Source: Opitutaceae bacterium
GTDB lineage: Bacteria > Verrucomicrobiota > Verrucomicrobiia > Opitutales > Opitutaceae
Assembly (NCBI GenBank): GCA_017994935.1
Contig: JAGOJU010000010.1
Location: 1 to 64,000, forward strand
Direction: 5' to 3'
Length of the DNA stretch: 64,000 nt
Part shown: positions 43,440 to 56,063 of the stretch, piece after piece
How the letters are laid out: every line of letters begins with the position of its first letter
How positions within the stretch are numbered: position 1 is the first letter of the stretch
The notes under the pieces: generated by a model
The model's input: only the letters and a program-made list of their open reading frames with translations
Told to the model about the DNA's origin: nothing
The model's database searches: none
Position numbers and translations under genes: made by a program

Positions 43440-45338
43440 ATGATCCCGGCCGCACCCGTATCACCCGCCGATTCGATGGTGGCTCCGTGGGAGCTCAGCA
43501 TCGAACTCGCACTGGTGCGCAGCCCCGACGGGCGGGTGGTCGCGGTCAACCAGGCCTTTGCCAGGAAATTTGGAGTGCCGGCTCGAAACTGGGCGGGATC
43601 CGATCCGAGTGCGCTGATCCATTCGGATGACCTCAGGAGCTGGAAGCAGGCGACGAGCCGTCTCTCCCACGCACCGTTTCGCTGCTCGCATGAGCACCGA
43701 TGGCTGACGGCCCAGGGCTGGCGCTGGATCGCCTGGGAGGAGAGCGCCGTGCGGGATGAGGACGGTTTGATCATCGCCTTCCGTGCGATTGGAAGGGATG
43801 TCACCAAGCGCCGCCTGTCCGAGGAACATTTTCACAAGCTGGCGAACGCGGTTGAACAGTCGCCGCTTGCGGTGGTCCTCACCACCCCCGAGGGGCTGGT
43901 GCAGTATGTGAATCCGCGCTACACACAGGTCACGGGCTACACGCTCGAGGAAATCTTCGAAAAGGATGTCCAGGTGCTGCGCACCGGATTCGGCAGCGAC
44001 GCGGACTACGAACGCTTCTTTGCAGCGGTGAGCGCCGGCAAGGAGTGGCGCGGTGAACTTTGCACGCCGTGCAAGAACGACCGGAAGGTGTGGGAGTTTG
44101 TCCAAGTGTCTCCGATCCGCAATCAGACGGACGAAATCACCCACCTGCTCTGCCTCCGGGAGGACATCACGGAGCGCAAGAAACTCGAAGACCAGCTGCG
44201 CCAGGCCCAGAAGATGGAGAGCCTTGGAACGCTGGCGGGAGGCATCGCGCATGACTTCAACAACATGCTGGCGATCATCAGCGGTTTCACCGAGATCGCG
44301 ATGGCGCGGGCGGCCGACAACGAGGATCAGCAGCGTTTCCTGAAGGAGATCTACAATGCGTCGCAGCGGGCGGTGGGACTCGTGCGGCAGATACTCACGT
44401 TCAGCCGAAAGACCGAGGTGAGTTACAGTCCCGTGTCGGTCAATCGCATGATCCGCGATCTCGGAGGCATGTTCGCCGAGACGTTTCCACGGACCATTTC
44501 CTTTGAATTTCACCTCGCTGAAGGGCTGCCCCTGATCGCGGCGGACCAGAACCAGCTGCAGCAGGTCGTGATGAATCTCTGCGTGAATGCGCGGGATGCG
44601 ATGACCGAGGGCGGCAGCATCACGATTTCCACGAGTCGCGTGCCCGGGCTTTCCATCAGCCGGCTCGGGGGTGACTCCCGCCATCAGTACGTGTGTATCA
44701 AGGTGTCGGATACGGGTTGCGGGATTCCGCCGCAGGTGCGCGACCGGATCTTCGAGCCCTTCTTCACGACCAAGCAGGAGGCCGGCGGGACCGGACTCGG
44801 TCTCTCGGTGGTGTATGGAGTGATCGCCAATCACAAGGGATTCATCGATCTCGAGAGCACCCAGGGCAAGGGTACGACCTTTCTGGTGTATCTTCCCATC
44901 GAACTGGCGGACACGAAGGGGCTTGTCGACGAGAGCGGAGCCGCAACAGAGATTCCCGTTGGCACCGAGAACATCCTGGTGGTGGAGGATGAGGGCAGCC
45001 TTCGCACGCTGCTGCGCGTCGTGTTGGAAATGCGCGGCTACAAGGTGCGCACGGTTTCCGATGGAGGCGAGGCGCTCGAGTTTCTGCTTGGAAATCCCGG
45101 AACCATCGACGCGGTTCTACTTGACCTGAATCTGCCGCGGGTTTCCGGGGCGGAAGTCTACACGACGATCAGGCGGATCTGCCCGAAGGCAAAGGTTCTG
45201 GTGGTCAGCGGCAACATTTCGCCCGAGGTGCGGACCGAACTTGAGAAGCAGGGGCAGCGCGTGTTTGTTTCGAAACCCTATCGGCTGCACGAACTGGGCC
45301 GACAGCTGCGGGAGTCTCTGGACGGGGCGAAGACGTAG
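43440..45338 (+). CDS. PAS-PAS hybrid sensor histidine kinase with receiver
   Basis: The product has 632 residues and is soluble. Two PAS domains cover about 20-125 and 135-250 ([40 protein letters not shown]). The HisKA box has H271 in [11 protein letters not shown], followed by HATPase motifs ([16 protein letters not shown]; [33 protein letters not shown]). The receiver's phospho-acceptor is D562 in [10 protein letters not shown]. This hybrid NtrB/PAS-type architecture phosphorylates itself and its own receiver; the downstream partner is not evident. It follows the HDOD gene by 24 nt. Confidence 0.95.
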   Translation: MIPAAPVSPADSMVAPWELSIELALVRSPDGRVVAVNQAFARKFGVPARNWAGSDPSALIHSDDLRSWKQATSRLSHAPFRCSHEHRWLTAQGWRWIAWEESAVRDEDGLIIAFRAIGRDVTKRRLSEEHFHKLANAVEQSPLAVVLTTPEGLVQYVNPRYTQVTGYTLEEIFEKDVQVLRTGFGSDADYERFFAAVSAGKEWRGELCTPCKNDRKVWEFVQVSPIRNQTDEITHLLCLREDITERKKLEDQLRQAQKMESLGTLAGGIAHDFNNMLAIISGFTEIAMARAADNEDQQRFLKEIYNASQRAVGLVRQILTFSRKTEVSYSPVSVNRMIRDLGGMFAETFPRTISFEFHLAEGLPLIAADQNQLQQVVMNLCVNARDAMTEGGSITISTSRVPGLSISRLGGDSRHQYVCIKVSDTGCGIPPQVRDRIFEPFFTTKQEAGGTGLGLSVVYGVIANHKGFIDLESTQGKGTTFLVYLPIELADTKGLVDESGAATEIPVGTENILVVEDEGSLRTLLRVVLEMRGYKVRTVSDGGEALEFLLGNPGTIDAVLLDLNLPRVSGAEVYTTIRRICPKAKVLVVSGNISPEVRTELEKQGQRVFVSKPYRLHELGRQLRESLDGAKT

Positions 45339-45361
45339 CTCCTCCGGGGATTCTGCGGGCT

Positions 45362-45405
45362 GCCGGGCTTCAGATCCGCCAGCATCGCCTCGCGATGAGC
45401 CCGGC
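45362..45405. other. Structured leader with bulged 14-bp stem
   Basis: GCCGGGCT (45362-45369) pairs with AGCCCGGC (45398-45405), and CATCGC (45383-45388) with GCGATG (45392-45397) over a CTC loop. The two stems stack on the 3' side while 13 nt bulge out on the 5' side. A GGGG/CCCC-type second pairing is possible further on (to about 45475). It lies between the two hybrid-kinase genes, where it could be a terminator-like or leader structure. No known riboswitch core is recognised. Confidence 0.4.
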
Positions 45406-45614
45406 GCGGTGGGGTATTCCCGGAGAAATGAAAAGCGCCTGCGAATCCCGGGCGGGGCTGTGTATCCCCGGTGGACAAGTCCTTAACTGATCCGGGAGTG
45501 GGTCGATGTAGTCCAAGCGATGATCTGTGGCAATCCCATGCCTGCCGAGAGGCGATTGAGCAACCCTGAGCGGGAGGAACTTGTCGTGGACATTTGGAAC
45601 GGGGAGGAATGCCG

Positions 45615-47684
<2,070 letters not shown>

Positions 47685-47701
47685 CAGGTTTCTGGATACG
47701 T

Positions 47702-47719
47702 GTCCGGCTCATGCCGGAC
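47702..47719. other. 7-bp hairpin after the second hybrid-kinase gene
   Basis: GTCCGGC at 47702-47708 pairs with GCCGGAC at 47713-47719 over TCAT, 17 nt beyond the kinase stop. A T-run is absent. A second 7-bp stem lies immediately to the right (47739-47759), so this 60-nt convergent interval is densely structured. Confidence 0.35.
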
Positions 47720-47731
47720 TGATCGCCCCGG

Positions 47732-47759
47732 AAAATTGCGGCCGCGTCATTTGCGGCCG
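47732..47759 (-). terminator. Possible terminator overlapping the secreted-protein stop
   Basis: CGGCCGC at 47739-47745 pairs with GCGGCCG at 47753-47759 across GTCATTT, which contains the stop codon of the secreted-protein gene. On the minus strand a short U-run (complement of AAAA at 47732-47735) follows the stem by three bases. It is a weak but plausible terminator for that gene. Confidence 0.4.
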
Positions 47760-48295
47760 GCCGCCTGGCGGGTTGCCGCCTCAGTCGCTTTTCGTTGTGC
47801 CTCCTCGTAGGCCTTGCGCTGCTGAATGCCGATTTCCAGAAGGTCGCTGACCAGCATGCGCGCCTCGCGTTCGGCTTCCGCGGGAGAGGATGGCGGAGGG
47901 AGGGGGACCGTGGGTGATATTGCCACGGTGGCGATGGCGGCGCCGGAAACGGCGGCCACGGCCGGCTTCTTGAGCAGGAGCGTCCGGGCCTGATCCGCGA
48001 TGCGCACGACGACGCTCTCCGCCTTGGTGTCGTAGCTGAGCGCATCGATGCCGTCCGCGGATTTGCCGATGGCAACCCAGACACTGCGCTTGGCGGCAAC
48101 GTCCGTGATGTTGACCGTGACATTCTTGCCAGCGACAATCACACCGGTGAATTCATAGGCGGACGGTGCTGCGGCTGCGGGCGCGGCAGCCTTTTCCGGC
48201 GGAAGGAAAGGGGACTGCTTGCGCGCGGGCGCGTCACCACGCACGCAGGCTGCTGCGAGCAGAGAGGCAGCGACAGCCCTGGCTGCGATGCGCAT
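47747..48295 (-). CDS. Secreted hypothetical protein with Ala-rich linker
   Basis: The product has 182 residues from the ATG complementary to 48293-48295 (MRIAARAVAASLLAAACVRG), a good signal peptide; in-frame ATGs at 48316 and further upstream are alternatives. An Ala/Pro-rich linker (AAAPAAAAPSA) follows, then a small beta-rich region (EFTGVIVAGKNVTVNITDVA; SVWVAIGKSADGIDALSYDT) and a helical charged tail (AEREARMLVSDLLEIGIQQR). No known domain is recognised. The gene is directly downstream of rpoD on the same strand and may be read from that transcript. Confidence 0.7.
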   Translation of the reverse strand: MRIAARAVAASLLAAACVRGDAPARKQSPFLPPEKAAAPAAAAPSAYEFTGVIVAGKNVTVNITDVAAKRSVWVAIGKSADGIDALSYDTKAESVVVRIADQARTLLLKKPAVAAVSGAAIATVAISPTVPLPPPSSPAEAEREARMLVSDLLEIGIQQRKAYEEAQRKATEAATRQAAGRK

Positions 48296-48327
48296 GATCG
48301 ATGGAAACGTGATCATGCGGAAGCGGA

Positions 48328-50145
<1,818 letters not shown>

Positions 50146-50176
50146 GGAAAATGAAAATAAAATAACGTCGCGACAT

Positions 50177-52048
50177 TCAAAGCGGCGCCAGAGTGATGGG
50201 CTGGCGAAGCTGTCGCTGAAGTTCGGAACGGAGTCTTAAGAGTGAAATTGCGTCGACGTTACTCTCCGCATGGTGGGTTGCTAAATCAAGGTCGATTTTC
50301 CGAAGTCGCGGCTCAAGCGCGCGCCCACGCATGCGCTGAATGCCTTCCTGCAACGCCTTTACCGGATCGTCCAGCACCGGGGCGTCGAAGAGAAGTGAGG
50401 CAACCAGAGCCTTTTCCTCCGGGGTTTCCAGGAGGCTGTCGAGGTGGTCGCGTCCCGGCCAGTTGTCCTGTTCGAATTCGGCCAGGAAACGATTGAGGAG
50501 CGCCCCGCACGGGTGGGCGTGGTCGATCCATTCGTGGGGGAACGCGTGTGCAAGAGATTTGCCGAGTTTATCCCAATGGAGGCAAATCAGGAGCAAGTGT
50601 TGTTCAGGGGCGATATCACGGAGGGTGGAAGAGGCCGGGGGCGATTCCGGATTTTGGGAAGCGCCATGGGAGTCGGGTCGTCCCGTGGGTCGATTCAGCC
50701 GGTGCAGGTTTGATTGAAAGTCCCGTTGCAGGGCGGCGACGGGCAGCCTGAGATGGCCCGCAGCTTCGGCAAGAAACTGTGATCGCGCCACTTCTGACTC
50801 TACTGCCGCGATGATTGACTGGACCTGGACTGCCGCCCTCGCTTTCTCCTCGGGGGTGGCGGCATCGACATTCGGGAGGAGGGAGAGGCAGGCATATCCC
50901 ATCGCCGATTGGGACCTCTCCTGGAGCTCCGCGTAGGCTGTGATACCGCGCTCCAGAAGGAGCAGATCGGGGTCCACCTTTGCGGTGGATTGTGCTCCGA
51001 GAAAACGCACCTCGAGGCCGGTCTTGAGGGCAAGAGGCAGGAATCTCAGTGAAGCTTTCTGGCCGGGCTCATCCGTGTCGAAAAAACACTCGATGCGATG
51101 CTGGTAGCGACGCAGAAGCAGCAATTGGGATTCCGTGATGGCCGTGCCCTGCGGGGCGATGGCGGTTTTCAGACCCACGCTCCAGCATCGCAGGGCGTCG
51201 AGCTGGCCCTCCACGAGGATAAACGGACGGTTTTCCTTGCTGGCAGGATCCCTGGCGCGGTCGAGGTTGAAGAGGAGGTGTCCCTTTGTGAAAATGGGGG
51301 TTTCCGGAGAATTGACGTATTTTGCCTCGCGTGAGGGGTCGTCGGCGGGGGTGAGATCCGTCTGGCGGCCGGTGAAGGCGACGATGCGGCCCTGGTGGTC
51401 GCGGATGGGAATCATCAGGCGGCCACGAAAGCGGGAACGCAGGCTCCCCATCGACATAACCGCTGAATCCCGGATGAAAAAGAGCCCGCACTGACGGATC
51501 GCATCCTCGGAGAAGCGTCGCTTGAGAACGGCCGCTCCGATCGGGGAGTCATCGGGTTCGGCCAGACCAATTTTGAATTCATCCGCAAGTTCCGGGAGAA
51601 AACGTCGCTTCCCGGTCCAGTAGGAACGGATATATTCGCCGGCGGAACTCTTCCCCTTGAATTGTTGAAAATAGAGTTCTGCGACGAATTCGTGAAGATC
51701 AAAGAGCTCCTGGCGCAATGAGCGCTCCTCGCGGGTCGGCCCTGTTCCCTCCTCGTACTCGATGACCACCCCGAAACGGTTTCCCAGGGTTTCCATTGCC
51801 TCGGTGAAGGTGAGCTGTTCGGTGTCCCGAACGAACGTGATGACGTCGCCAGCCTTCCCGCACCCAAAGCATTTGAAGAACCCCTTGTCGGGATCGACAT
51901 GGAACGAGGGAGTCTTTTCCGAGTGAAACGGGCACAGCCCCTTGAAACGCGACCCTGCTTTTCGCAGCGTGATCACGCGGGAAACAACATCGACGATGTT
52001 CACCCGCAACTTGATGTCGCGCAGGCAGGTGGGTTTTATGACGGACAT
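50177..52048 (-). CDS. dnaG: DNA primase
   Basis: The product has 623 residues. The CHC2 zinc ribbon has C39, H42, C60 and C63 ([32 protein letters not shown]). The catalytic core follows with [45 protein letters not shown] and the TOPRIM motif [10 protein letters not shown], which retains the Glu and Asp but has Q-L instead of the usual Y-M. The second acidic motif is [11 protein letters not shown]. The C-terminal helicase-binding portion is present but poorly conserved. It primes Okazaki fragments and leading strands. Start ATG complement at 52046-52048. Confidence 0.97.
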   Translation of the reverse strand: MSVIKPTCLRDIKLRVNIVDVVSRVITLRKAGSRFKGLCPFHSEKTPSFHVDPDKGFFKCFGCGKAGDVITFVRDTEQLTFTEAMETLGNRFGVVIEYEEGTGPTREERSLRQELFDLHEFVAELYFQQFKGKSSAGEYIRSYWTGKRRFLPELADEFKIGLAEPDDSPIGAAVLKRRFSEDAIRQCGLFFIRDSAVMSMGSLRSRFRGRLMIPIRDHQGRIVAFTGRQTDLTPADDPSREAKYVNSPETPIFTKGHLLFNLDRARDPASKENRPFILVEGQLDALRCWSVGLKTAIAPQGTAITESQLLLLRRYQHRIECFFDTDEPGQKASLRFLPLALKTGLEVRFLGAQSTAKVDPDLLLLERGITAYAELQERSQSAMGYACLSLLPNVDAATPEEKARAAVQVQSIIAAVESEVARSQFLAEAAGHLRLPVAALQRDFQSNLHRLNRPTGRPDSHGASQNPESPPASSTLRDIAPEQHLLLICLHWDKLGKSLAHAFPHEWIDHAHPCGALLNRFLAEFEQDNWPGRDHLDSLLETPEEKALVASLLFDAPVLDDPVKALQEGIQRMRGRALEPRLRKIDLDLATHHAESNVDAISLLRLRSELQRQLRQPITLAPL

Positions 52049-52167
52049 GACAAGAACACGGGCGCGGAGTGAATGGACTTTCTGCCGGAGGTGAACACTG
52101 TCAAGTTTGCCCGTTTCACTCCTTAAAAATCACGAAACATTGCCGGCCCGCCGGCGACAGACAGACT

Positions 52168-53247
52168 ATGCGTTCATTTTTCAGAAGTTCACTGTTCCCT
52201 GCGCTTTGTGTGCTGGTGGCATTGGGTGTGGTGGCGACAGGCTTGCGGGGCCAGAGTGCCAATCCGCTGCCGTCGGCACCACTGCCGCCCGCTGCTCCCC
52301 TGCTTCCGGTCTGGGAGACCTCGCTGCAGAACTTCGATCAGGCGATTTATGATCGCGAAGTGGAGCGCCTTTTTGTCCAGTACGAGGCTTCGACGGGCAA
52401 GCGGATCCAGCCGTCCGTAAAGAAGAAGGTAGGACTCAAGATCTATGCGGATTCCGGGCAGGGCCTTGCGACGCCGCACGCGCTGGTGCACGCGGTGATC
52501 CACGCGCTTGAGCGGCGGGGATTTGAAACGGCCAATATTTTCCTCGTGGGATTGAATCAGCTCCGGTTGCGCCTCACCGGATTTCTCCCGTCGCTCGCAA
52601 CCGGTGAATCTGCCTACAAGGGGCATCCGGTCTTTGTGCTCGAAACCGGGCGCTTTTTCGATCCTGTCTGGTTCTACGACAGTCCGCTGCCGAACCGGTT
52701 TGATCCGGTCCTGGCCGAGAAGCAGGTTGAGGGAGTCGACGCGAACAGCAGCACCGAGCAGGATCGCAAGAGTTTCCTGGCGACGCCGTTGTTTCTCGAT
52801 GCGGACTTCTGGATCAACCTGCCTGTCTTCACGGATCATCCCATCCTTGGGGTCAACGGAGCTCTCGTGAACGCCACCCTTTGGAATGCCTCGAACACCG
52901 CGCGGTTTTTCAGGTCGCCCGCGAATGCGCCTGCGGCGGTCGCGGAAATGAGCGCCATTCCGGAGTTGCGCGCCACGTGGGCATTCACGATCGCAAGTCT
53001 GGAACGGTATCAGTTCATCGGGGGGCCCTATTTCAACTCCCTGTACACGGTGTCGGAACCGAGGCTCTGGCTCAGTGCCGATCCGGTGGCGATGGATTCC
53101 CTCGCGCTGGAGAAGATCAATCTTTGGCGGAAGCGTTCCGGATTTCAACCGATCACGGATGAGATCCGCACCCTTGAGTTCGCTGAAATCCTGGGTGTCG
53201 GTACGGGTCGTTCCCTATCGACGCGCCTCTTCAAGCTGAACGAATAG
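52168..53247 (+). CDS. Secreted DUF362-like hypothetical protein
   Basis: The product has 359 residues from the ATG at 52168, beginning a signal peptide (MRSFFRSSLFPALCVLVALG) cut near GLRGQ. The segment FWINLPVFTDHPILGVNGAL followed by VNATLWNASNTARFF resembles DUF362 proteins, with the Asn/Pro-rich strand and the Val-Asn-Ala helix. Other text (VGLKIYADSGQGLATPHALVH) supports an alpha/beta fold. No ferredoxin Cys cluster is present, as in some DUF362 proteins. Function unknown. It diverges from dnaG across a 119-nt promoter region. Confidence 0.7.
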   Translation: MRSFFRSSLFPALCVLVALGVVATGLRGQSANPLPSAPLPPAAPLLPVWETSLQNFDQAIYDREVERLFVQYEASTGKRIQPSVKKKVGLKIYADSGQGLATPHALVHAVIHALERRGFETANIFLVGLNQLRLRLTGFLPSLATGESAYKGHPVFVLETGRFFDPVWFYDSPLPNRFDPVLAEKQVEGVDANSSTEQDRKSFLATPLFLDADFWINLPVFTDHPILGVNGALVNATLWNASNTARFFRSPANAPAAVAEMSAIPELRATWAFTIASLERYQFIGGPYFNSLYTVSEPRLWLSADPVAMDSLALEKINLWRKRSGFQPITDEIRTLEFAEILGVGTGRSLSTRLFKLNE

Positions 53248-53360
53248 AAGTGTCGCTTCCGATTCAACGTAACCGTCTGTGCTCCGTCCCGGGCGATTCA
53301 CCCCTTGCACGGGAAAAATCCCTTGCCCCACGGGGCTAACAGGCAACAAATGGAAGCCGC

Positions 53361-53753
53361 ATGACACCCGCCGTTGTCGACACCTCCGCAGACTACCTGC
53401 CGATCCTCGTGCAGGTATTGCTCGCAGCCGGACTGGCTGGAGCGATAGTCGGGATCAGCCAGCTCCTTGGACAGCGCTCCGCGAAAAACGCGATCAAGGA
53501 CTCCGCGTACGAATGCGGTGTGAAGCCGGAAGGCATCACGCATGCACGCTTTGCGGTGAAGTTCTACGTCACCGCGATGCTGTTCATCATATTCGATATT
53601 GAAGTGGTCTTCCTGATACCCTGGACGTTCATCTATCGGGAATTTCTCTCCCATCAGATCGCCATACTCGGTCCAATCTCCTTCTTCCTGTTCGTTCTGG
53701 TCCTGGGACTTTTCTACGAAGTGAAGAATGGGGCATTGGAATGGGAAAGATAA
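53361..53753 (+). CDS. nuoA: NADH-quinone oxidoreductase subunit A
   Basis: The product has 130 residues with three transmembrane helices. The conserved family signature is YECGVKPEGITHARFAVKFY with MLFIIFDIEVVFLIPW, including the Glu/Asp of helix 2 that lines the complex I membrane arm. The gene is orphaned: no nuoB-N is encoded within the window on either side, so the rest of complex I is elsewhere. A GGAAG at 53351-53355, five bases before the ATG, is a plausible ribosome binding site. Confidence 0.97.
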   Translation: MTPAVVDTSADYLPILVQVLLAAGLAGAIVGISQLLGQRSAKNAIKDSAYECGVKPEGITHARFAVKFYVTAMLFIIFDIEVVFLIPWTFIYREFLSHQIAILGPISFFLFVLVLGLFYEVKNGALEWER

Positions 53754-53869
53754 TCGAGAATCGGCTGTTGGGGAGCTTCGTGGCGCCGGTTTCGAGGAGA
53801 AGGGCGGTACGCGTGCGGGTGCTCCCGCGTACGCGGCTGGCCTGACGCAAGAGCACACCCCTGTCTTCC

Positions 53870-55225
53870 ATGCGCCTCGACAAGATCATTGCACGCAGCC
53901 GCCTCGTTGAGCTGAAGAGCTCGGACCTGAAGGGTGCCCTCGAGGAGCTCCTGGCCGTGTCGGTCGCAAAATTCCCCGACCTCAAACCCGAACTCCTGTT
54001 GCGGAGCCTGCTGCAGCGCGAGGGCACCATGACGACCTACCTCGGCAACGGCGTTTCCCTGCCGCATGCGCGGGTCAAGATGGCGCGTCCGTACGTGCTT
54101 GCGGTGGGGCGCAGCAAGGTGGGGATCCGGCATGATGGAGGCGCCAGCGATGAACGCATCCATTTCATCCTGATGCTGATCGCGGGGGAGAAGGCCCGCA
54201 GCTATCTGCCGGTGCTGGCGTCGCTCGCCCGTCTCTTCAAGGAACCCGAATTCATCGACAGCCTCCTGATCGCGCCCGATCTCAACGACCTCTACACGAA
54301 GCTGATCGCGGGCCTTGGTGGCATTGCGGGGCGCCCCGTCCAGGCGCAGCAGAACCGTGTCAATCGCCTGATGCTGCGTGAGGCGGAACGTATCGCCAAG
54401 GGGGCGGGCTGCGGTGCACTGATGGTGTTTGGAGACACCTTTGTCGGCGGCATCGAGGTTGGCATGCTCCAGCCGAAGCTGAAGACCATACTGGTCACCC
54501 GGAATCCGATCGAGGTGGGGGACGACCATTCGAGTTTCGCCGAGACGATCCAGGTGCGTTCGTTCTCCAAGGCCCGTCTCGCGCAGTTGCGCAGCGCGAT
54601 GCTCGTCGGGCTGACCCATGGCATCATTTCCTTCAATGACCGAGTCTGCTGCATCGGCGGCATCACGGGGAGCAACCAGTTCGACACGCTGGTGGTAGTC
54701 GATGTCGAGCGCGAGTTCCAGACCCTGCTGACCGGCCATGCGGAACTTCTGCCGCCGGATGTCAGGCCGGAGGTGCTCGAGCGCGTCATCGCGGTGGCCA
54801 CGGAGCTTGCCGTCGAAGGACGGGAGGGGCGTCCGGTCGGGTGCCTGTTTGTTGTCGGTGACACCGCAAAGGTCGAGAAGCTGGTGAAGCCGCTCGTATT
54901 GAATCCGTTTTATGGATACAAGGAGGAGGATCGCAACATCCTGAATCCGTTCATGGATGAGACGATCAAGGAGTTTTCGCTGCTCGACGGGGCGTTCATC
55001 ATCCGCGGGGATGGCGTGGTCCTGTCCGCAGGCAGCCTCCTGCAGGCCACGGATTCCGAACATGCGCTACCCAGCGGCCTCGGAAGCCGGCACGCAGCCG
55101 CGGCAGCCATTAGTGTGGCGAGCGACTGCATTTCGATCGTCGTTTCCTCGAGCACCGGGCAGGTGAATCTATTCCGGCGAGGGGTGATGCTGCCGTTGAC
55201 GGAGCGCAAGATTGCCCCGGGTTAG
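53870..55225 (+). CDS. PTS-EIIA-like / diadenylate cyclase fusion protein
   Basis: The product has 451 residues. Residues 1 to about 145 are a PTS IIA (fructose/nitrogen type) domain with the phosphorylatable His66 in NGVSLPHARVKMARPYVLAV. The middle region, about 150-340, contains an alpha/beta domain like that of archaeal DacZ (EAERIAKGAGCGALMVFGDT, KTILVTRNPIEV). The C-terminal 100 residues are a DisA_N diadenylate cyclase: D373-G-A (DGAFIIRGDG) and LGSRHAAAAAISVASD with R407-H408-A409, where DisA/CdaA have R-H-R. It should make c-di-AMP from two ATP, possibly controlled by PTS phosphate or a ligand of the IIA domain. It lies 116 nt after nuoA and upstream of rpmG. Activity is inferred, not shown. 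Confidence 0.85.
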   Translation: MRLDKIIARSRLVELKSSDLKGALEELLAVSVAKFPDLKPELLLRSLLQREGTMTTYLGNGVSLPHARVKMARPYVLAVGRSKVGIRHDGGASDERIHFILMLIAGEKARSYLPVLASLARLFKEPEFIDSLLIAPDLNDLYTKLIAGLGGIAGRPVQAQQNRVNRLMLREAERIAKGAGCGALMVFGDTFVGGIEVGMLQPKLKTILVTRNPIEVGDDHSSFAETIQVRSFSKARLAQLRSAMLVGLTHGIISFNDRVCCIGGITGSNQFDTLVVVDVEREFQTLLTGHAELLPPDVRPEVLERVIAVATELAVEGREGRPVGCLFVVGDTAKVEKLVKPLVLNPFYGYKEEDRNILNPFMDETIKEFSLLDGAFIIRGDGVVLSAGSLLQATDSEHALPSGLGSRHAAAAAISVASDCISIVVSSSTGQVNLFRRGVMLPLTERKIAPG

Positions 55226-55301
55226 CAGTTTTATGGGGAATTTTTTGGGATTGCGCCGCGACACCGTCGGGGTAGACCTGATTGCCTAATCGCCAAAAAC
55301 C

Positions 55302-55466
55302 ATGCAAGAAGTTGTCACACTGGAGTGCACCGAAGCCCGCAAGGAGGGAAAGCCTGTTTCCCGTTACCTCACCCGTCGCAACAAGAAGACGGTGACCGAG
55401 CGCATTGAGAAGAAGAAGTACAATCCCTTCCTCAAGCGCCATACGTTGCACAAGGAAATCAAGTAA
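55302..55466 (+). CDS. rpmG: 50S ribosomal protein L33
   Basis: The product has 54 residues ([20 protein letters not shown] start; [18 protein letters not shown] end). The [21 protein letters not shown] region is the canonical L33 text. Only one Cys is present, so it is the zinc-free (C-minus) form. It is too short to appear in a large-ORF search but is well supported. A strong terminator follows 40 nt downstream. Confidence 0.96.
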   Translation: MQEVVTLECTEARKEGKPVSRYLTRRNKKTVTERIEKKKYNPFLKRHTLHKEIK

Positions 55467-55501
55467 CCAGCCGGAACGCAGCCCGTTGGCTGCTCAAATG
55501 C

Positions 55502-55529
55502 AAAAACCGAGCGCCAGCTCGGTTTTTTT
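55502..55529. terminator. Bidirectional intrinsic terminator after rpmG
   Basis: ACCGAGC at 55506-55512 pairs with GCTCGGT at 55517-55523 across GCCA, flanked by an A-run (55502-55506) on the left and a run of T's (55523-55529) on the right. It terminates rpmG on the plus strand and, through the A-run, could serve the minus-strand DUF4032-like gene that ends at 55560. Confidence 0.9.
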
Positions 55530-55559
55530 GTACCTGGATTGCAGCTCGATTCCCTGCGA

Positions 55560-55838
55560 CTAGCGATTGGTCGGGGCTGCGGGAGCGGGATCCAAGGATG
55601 GGCCACCCGGTTGCTGTCCGCCCTGAGCCCTGCGATGGGCCCGCCAGTTCTCCCGGTGTTTGCGAATCCAGTCGAGAAGGGCCCTTTCGAAGCCAATATC
55701 GTAGCCCAATCTCTCCGATTCCAGCCACTTGTGCTTCAGGATTTCCTCCCTCTCGGCGAGGAACTCCTGATAGAGCGACGAATTCTTGACGAAGTCGCGG
55801 GATCCGGAGTGTTCCGACGAGTACGAGGAGGACGTCAT
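55560..55838 (-). CDS. Small conserved hypothetical (DUF4032-like segment)
   Basis: The product has 92 residues from the ATG complementary to 55836-55838 (MTSSSYSSEHSGSRD); a GTG start at 55880 would add 14. The central text REEILKHKWLESERLGYDIG, then FERALLDWIRKHRENWRAHR, resembles the conserved C-terminal part of DUF4032 proteins, with K-W and S-E-R pattern. The tail is Gly/Pro/Ala-rich and probably disordered. It is cytoplasmic. A promoter for it probably lies in the AT-richer 180-nt gap to the Mrp gene. Confidence 0.6.
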   Translation of the reverse strand: MTSSSYSSEHSGSRDFVKNSSLYQEFLAEREEILKHKWLESERLGYDIGFERALLDWIRKHRENWRAHRRAQGGQQPGGPSLDPAPAAPTNR

Positions 55839-56063
55839 GGCAACCACGGCGGTATCAGCTTTCTGCTGAACAACACCCACAACATAATCTTGGAATCGTT
55901 CTCGATGCGGCGCGAATGAGTTTGGCCCTTCGAGTGGGAACGAACGCGAACATCATAGGTCTTACAGCACCGTAAAAATAGGGTTACTTCCCGACCTGTC
56001 AATCCTCCTGCATCTGTTTTCACATATGCCGAAAGGTTTCAAATCACCCTGGCGGCAGCGGGG

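Noticed and set aside
45339..45614. Known riboswitch classes (c-di-GMP, cobalamin, SAM)
   Set aside because: I could not find the conserved cores of these classes; only generic stems are visible.
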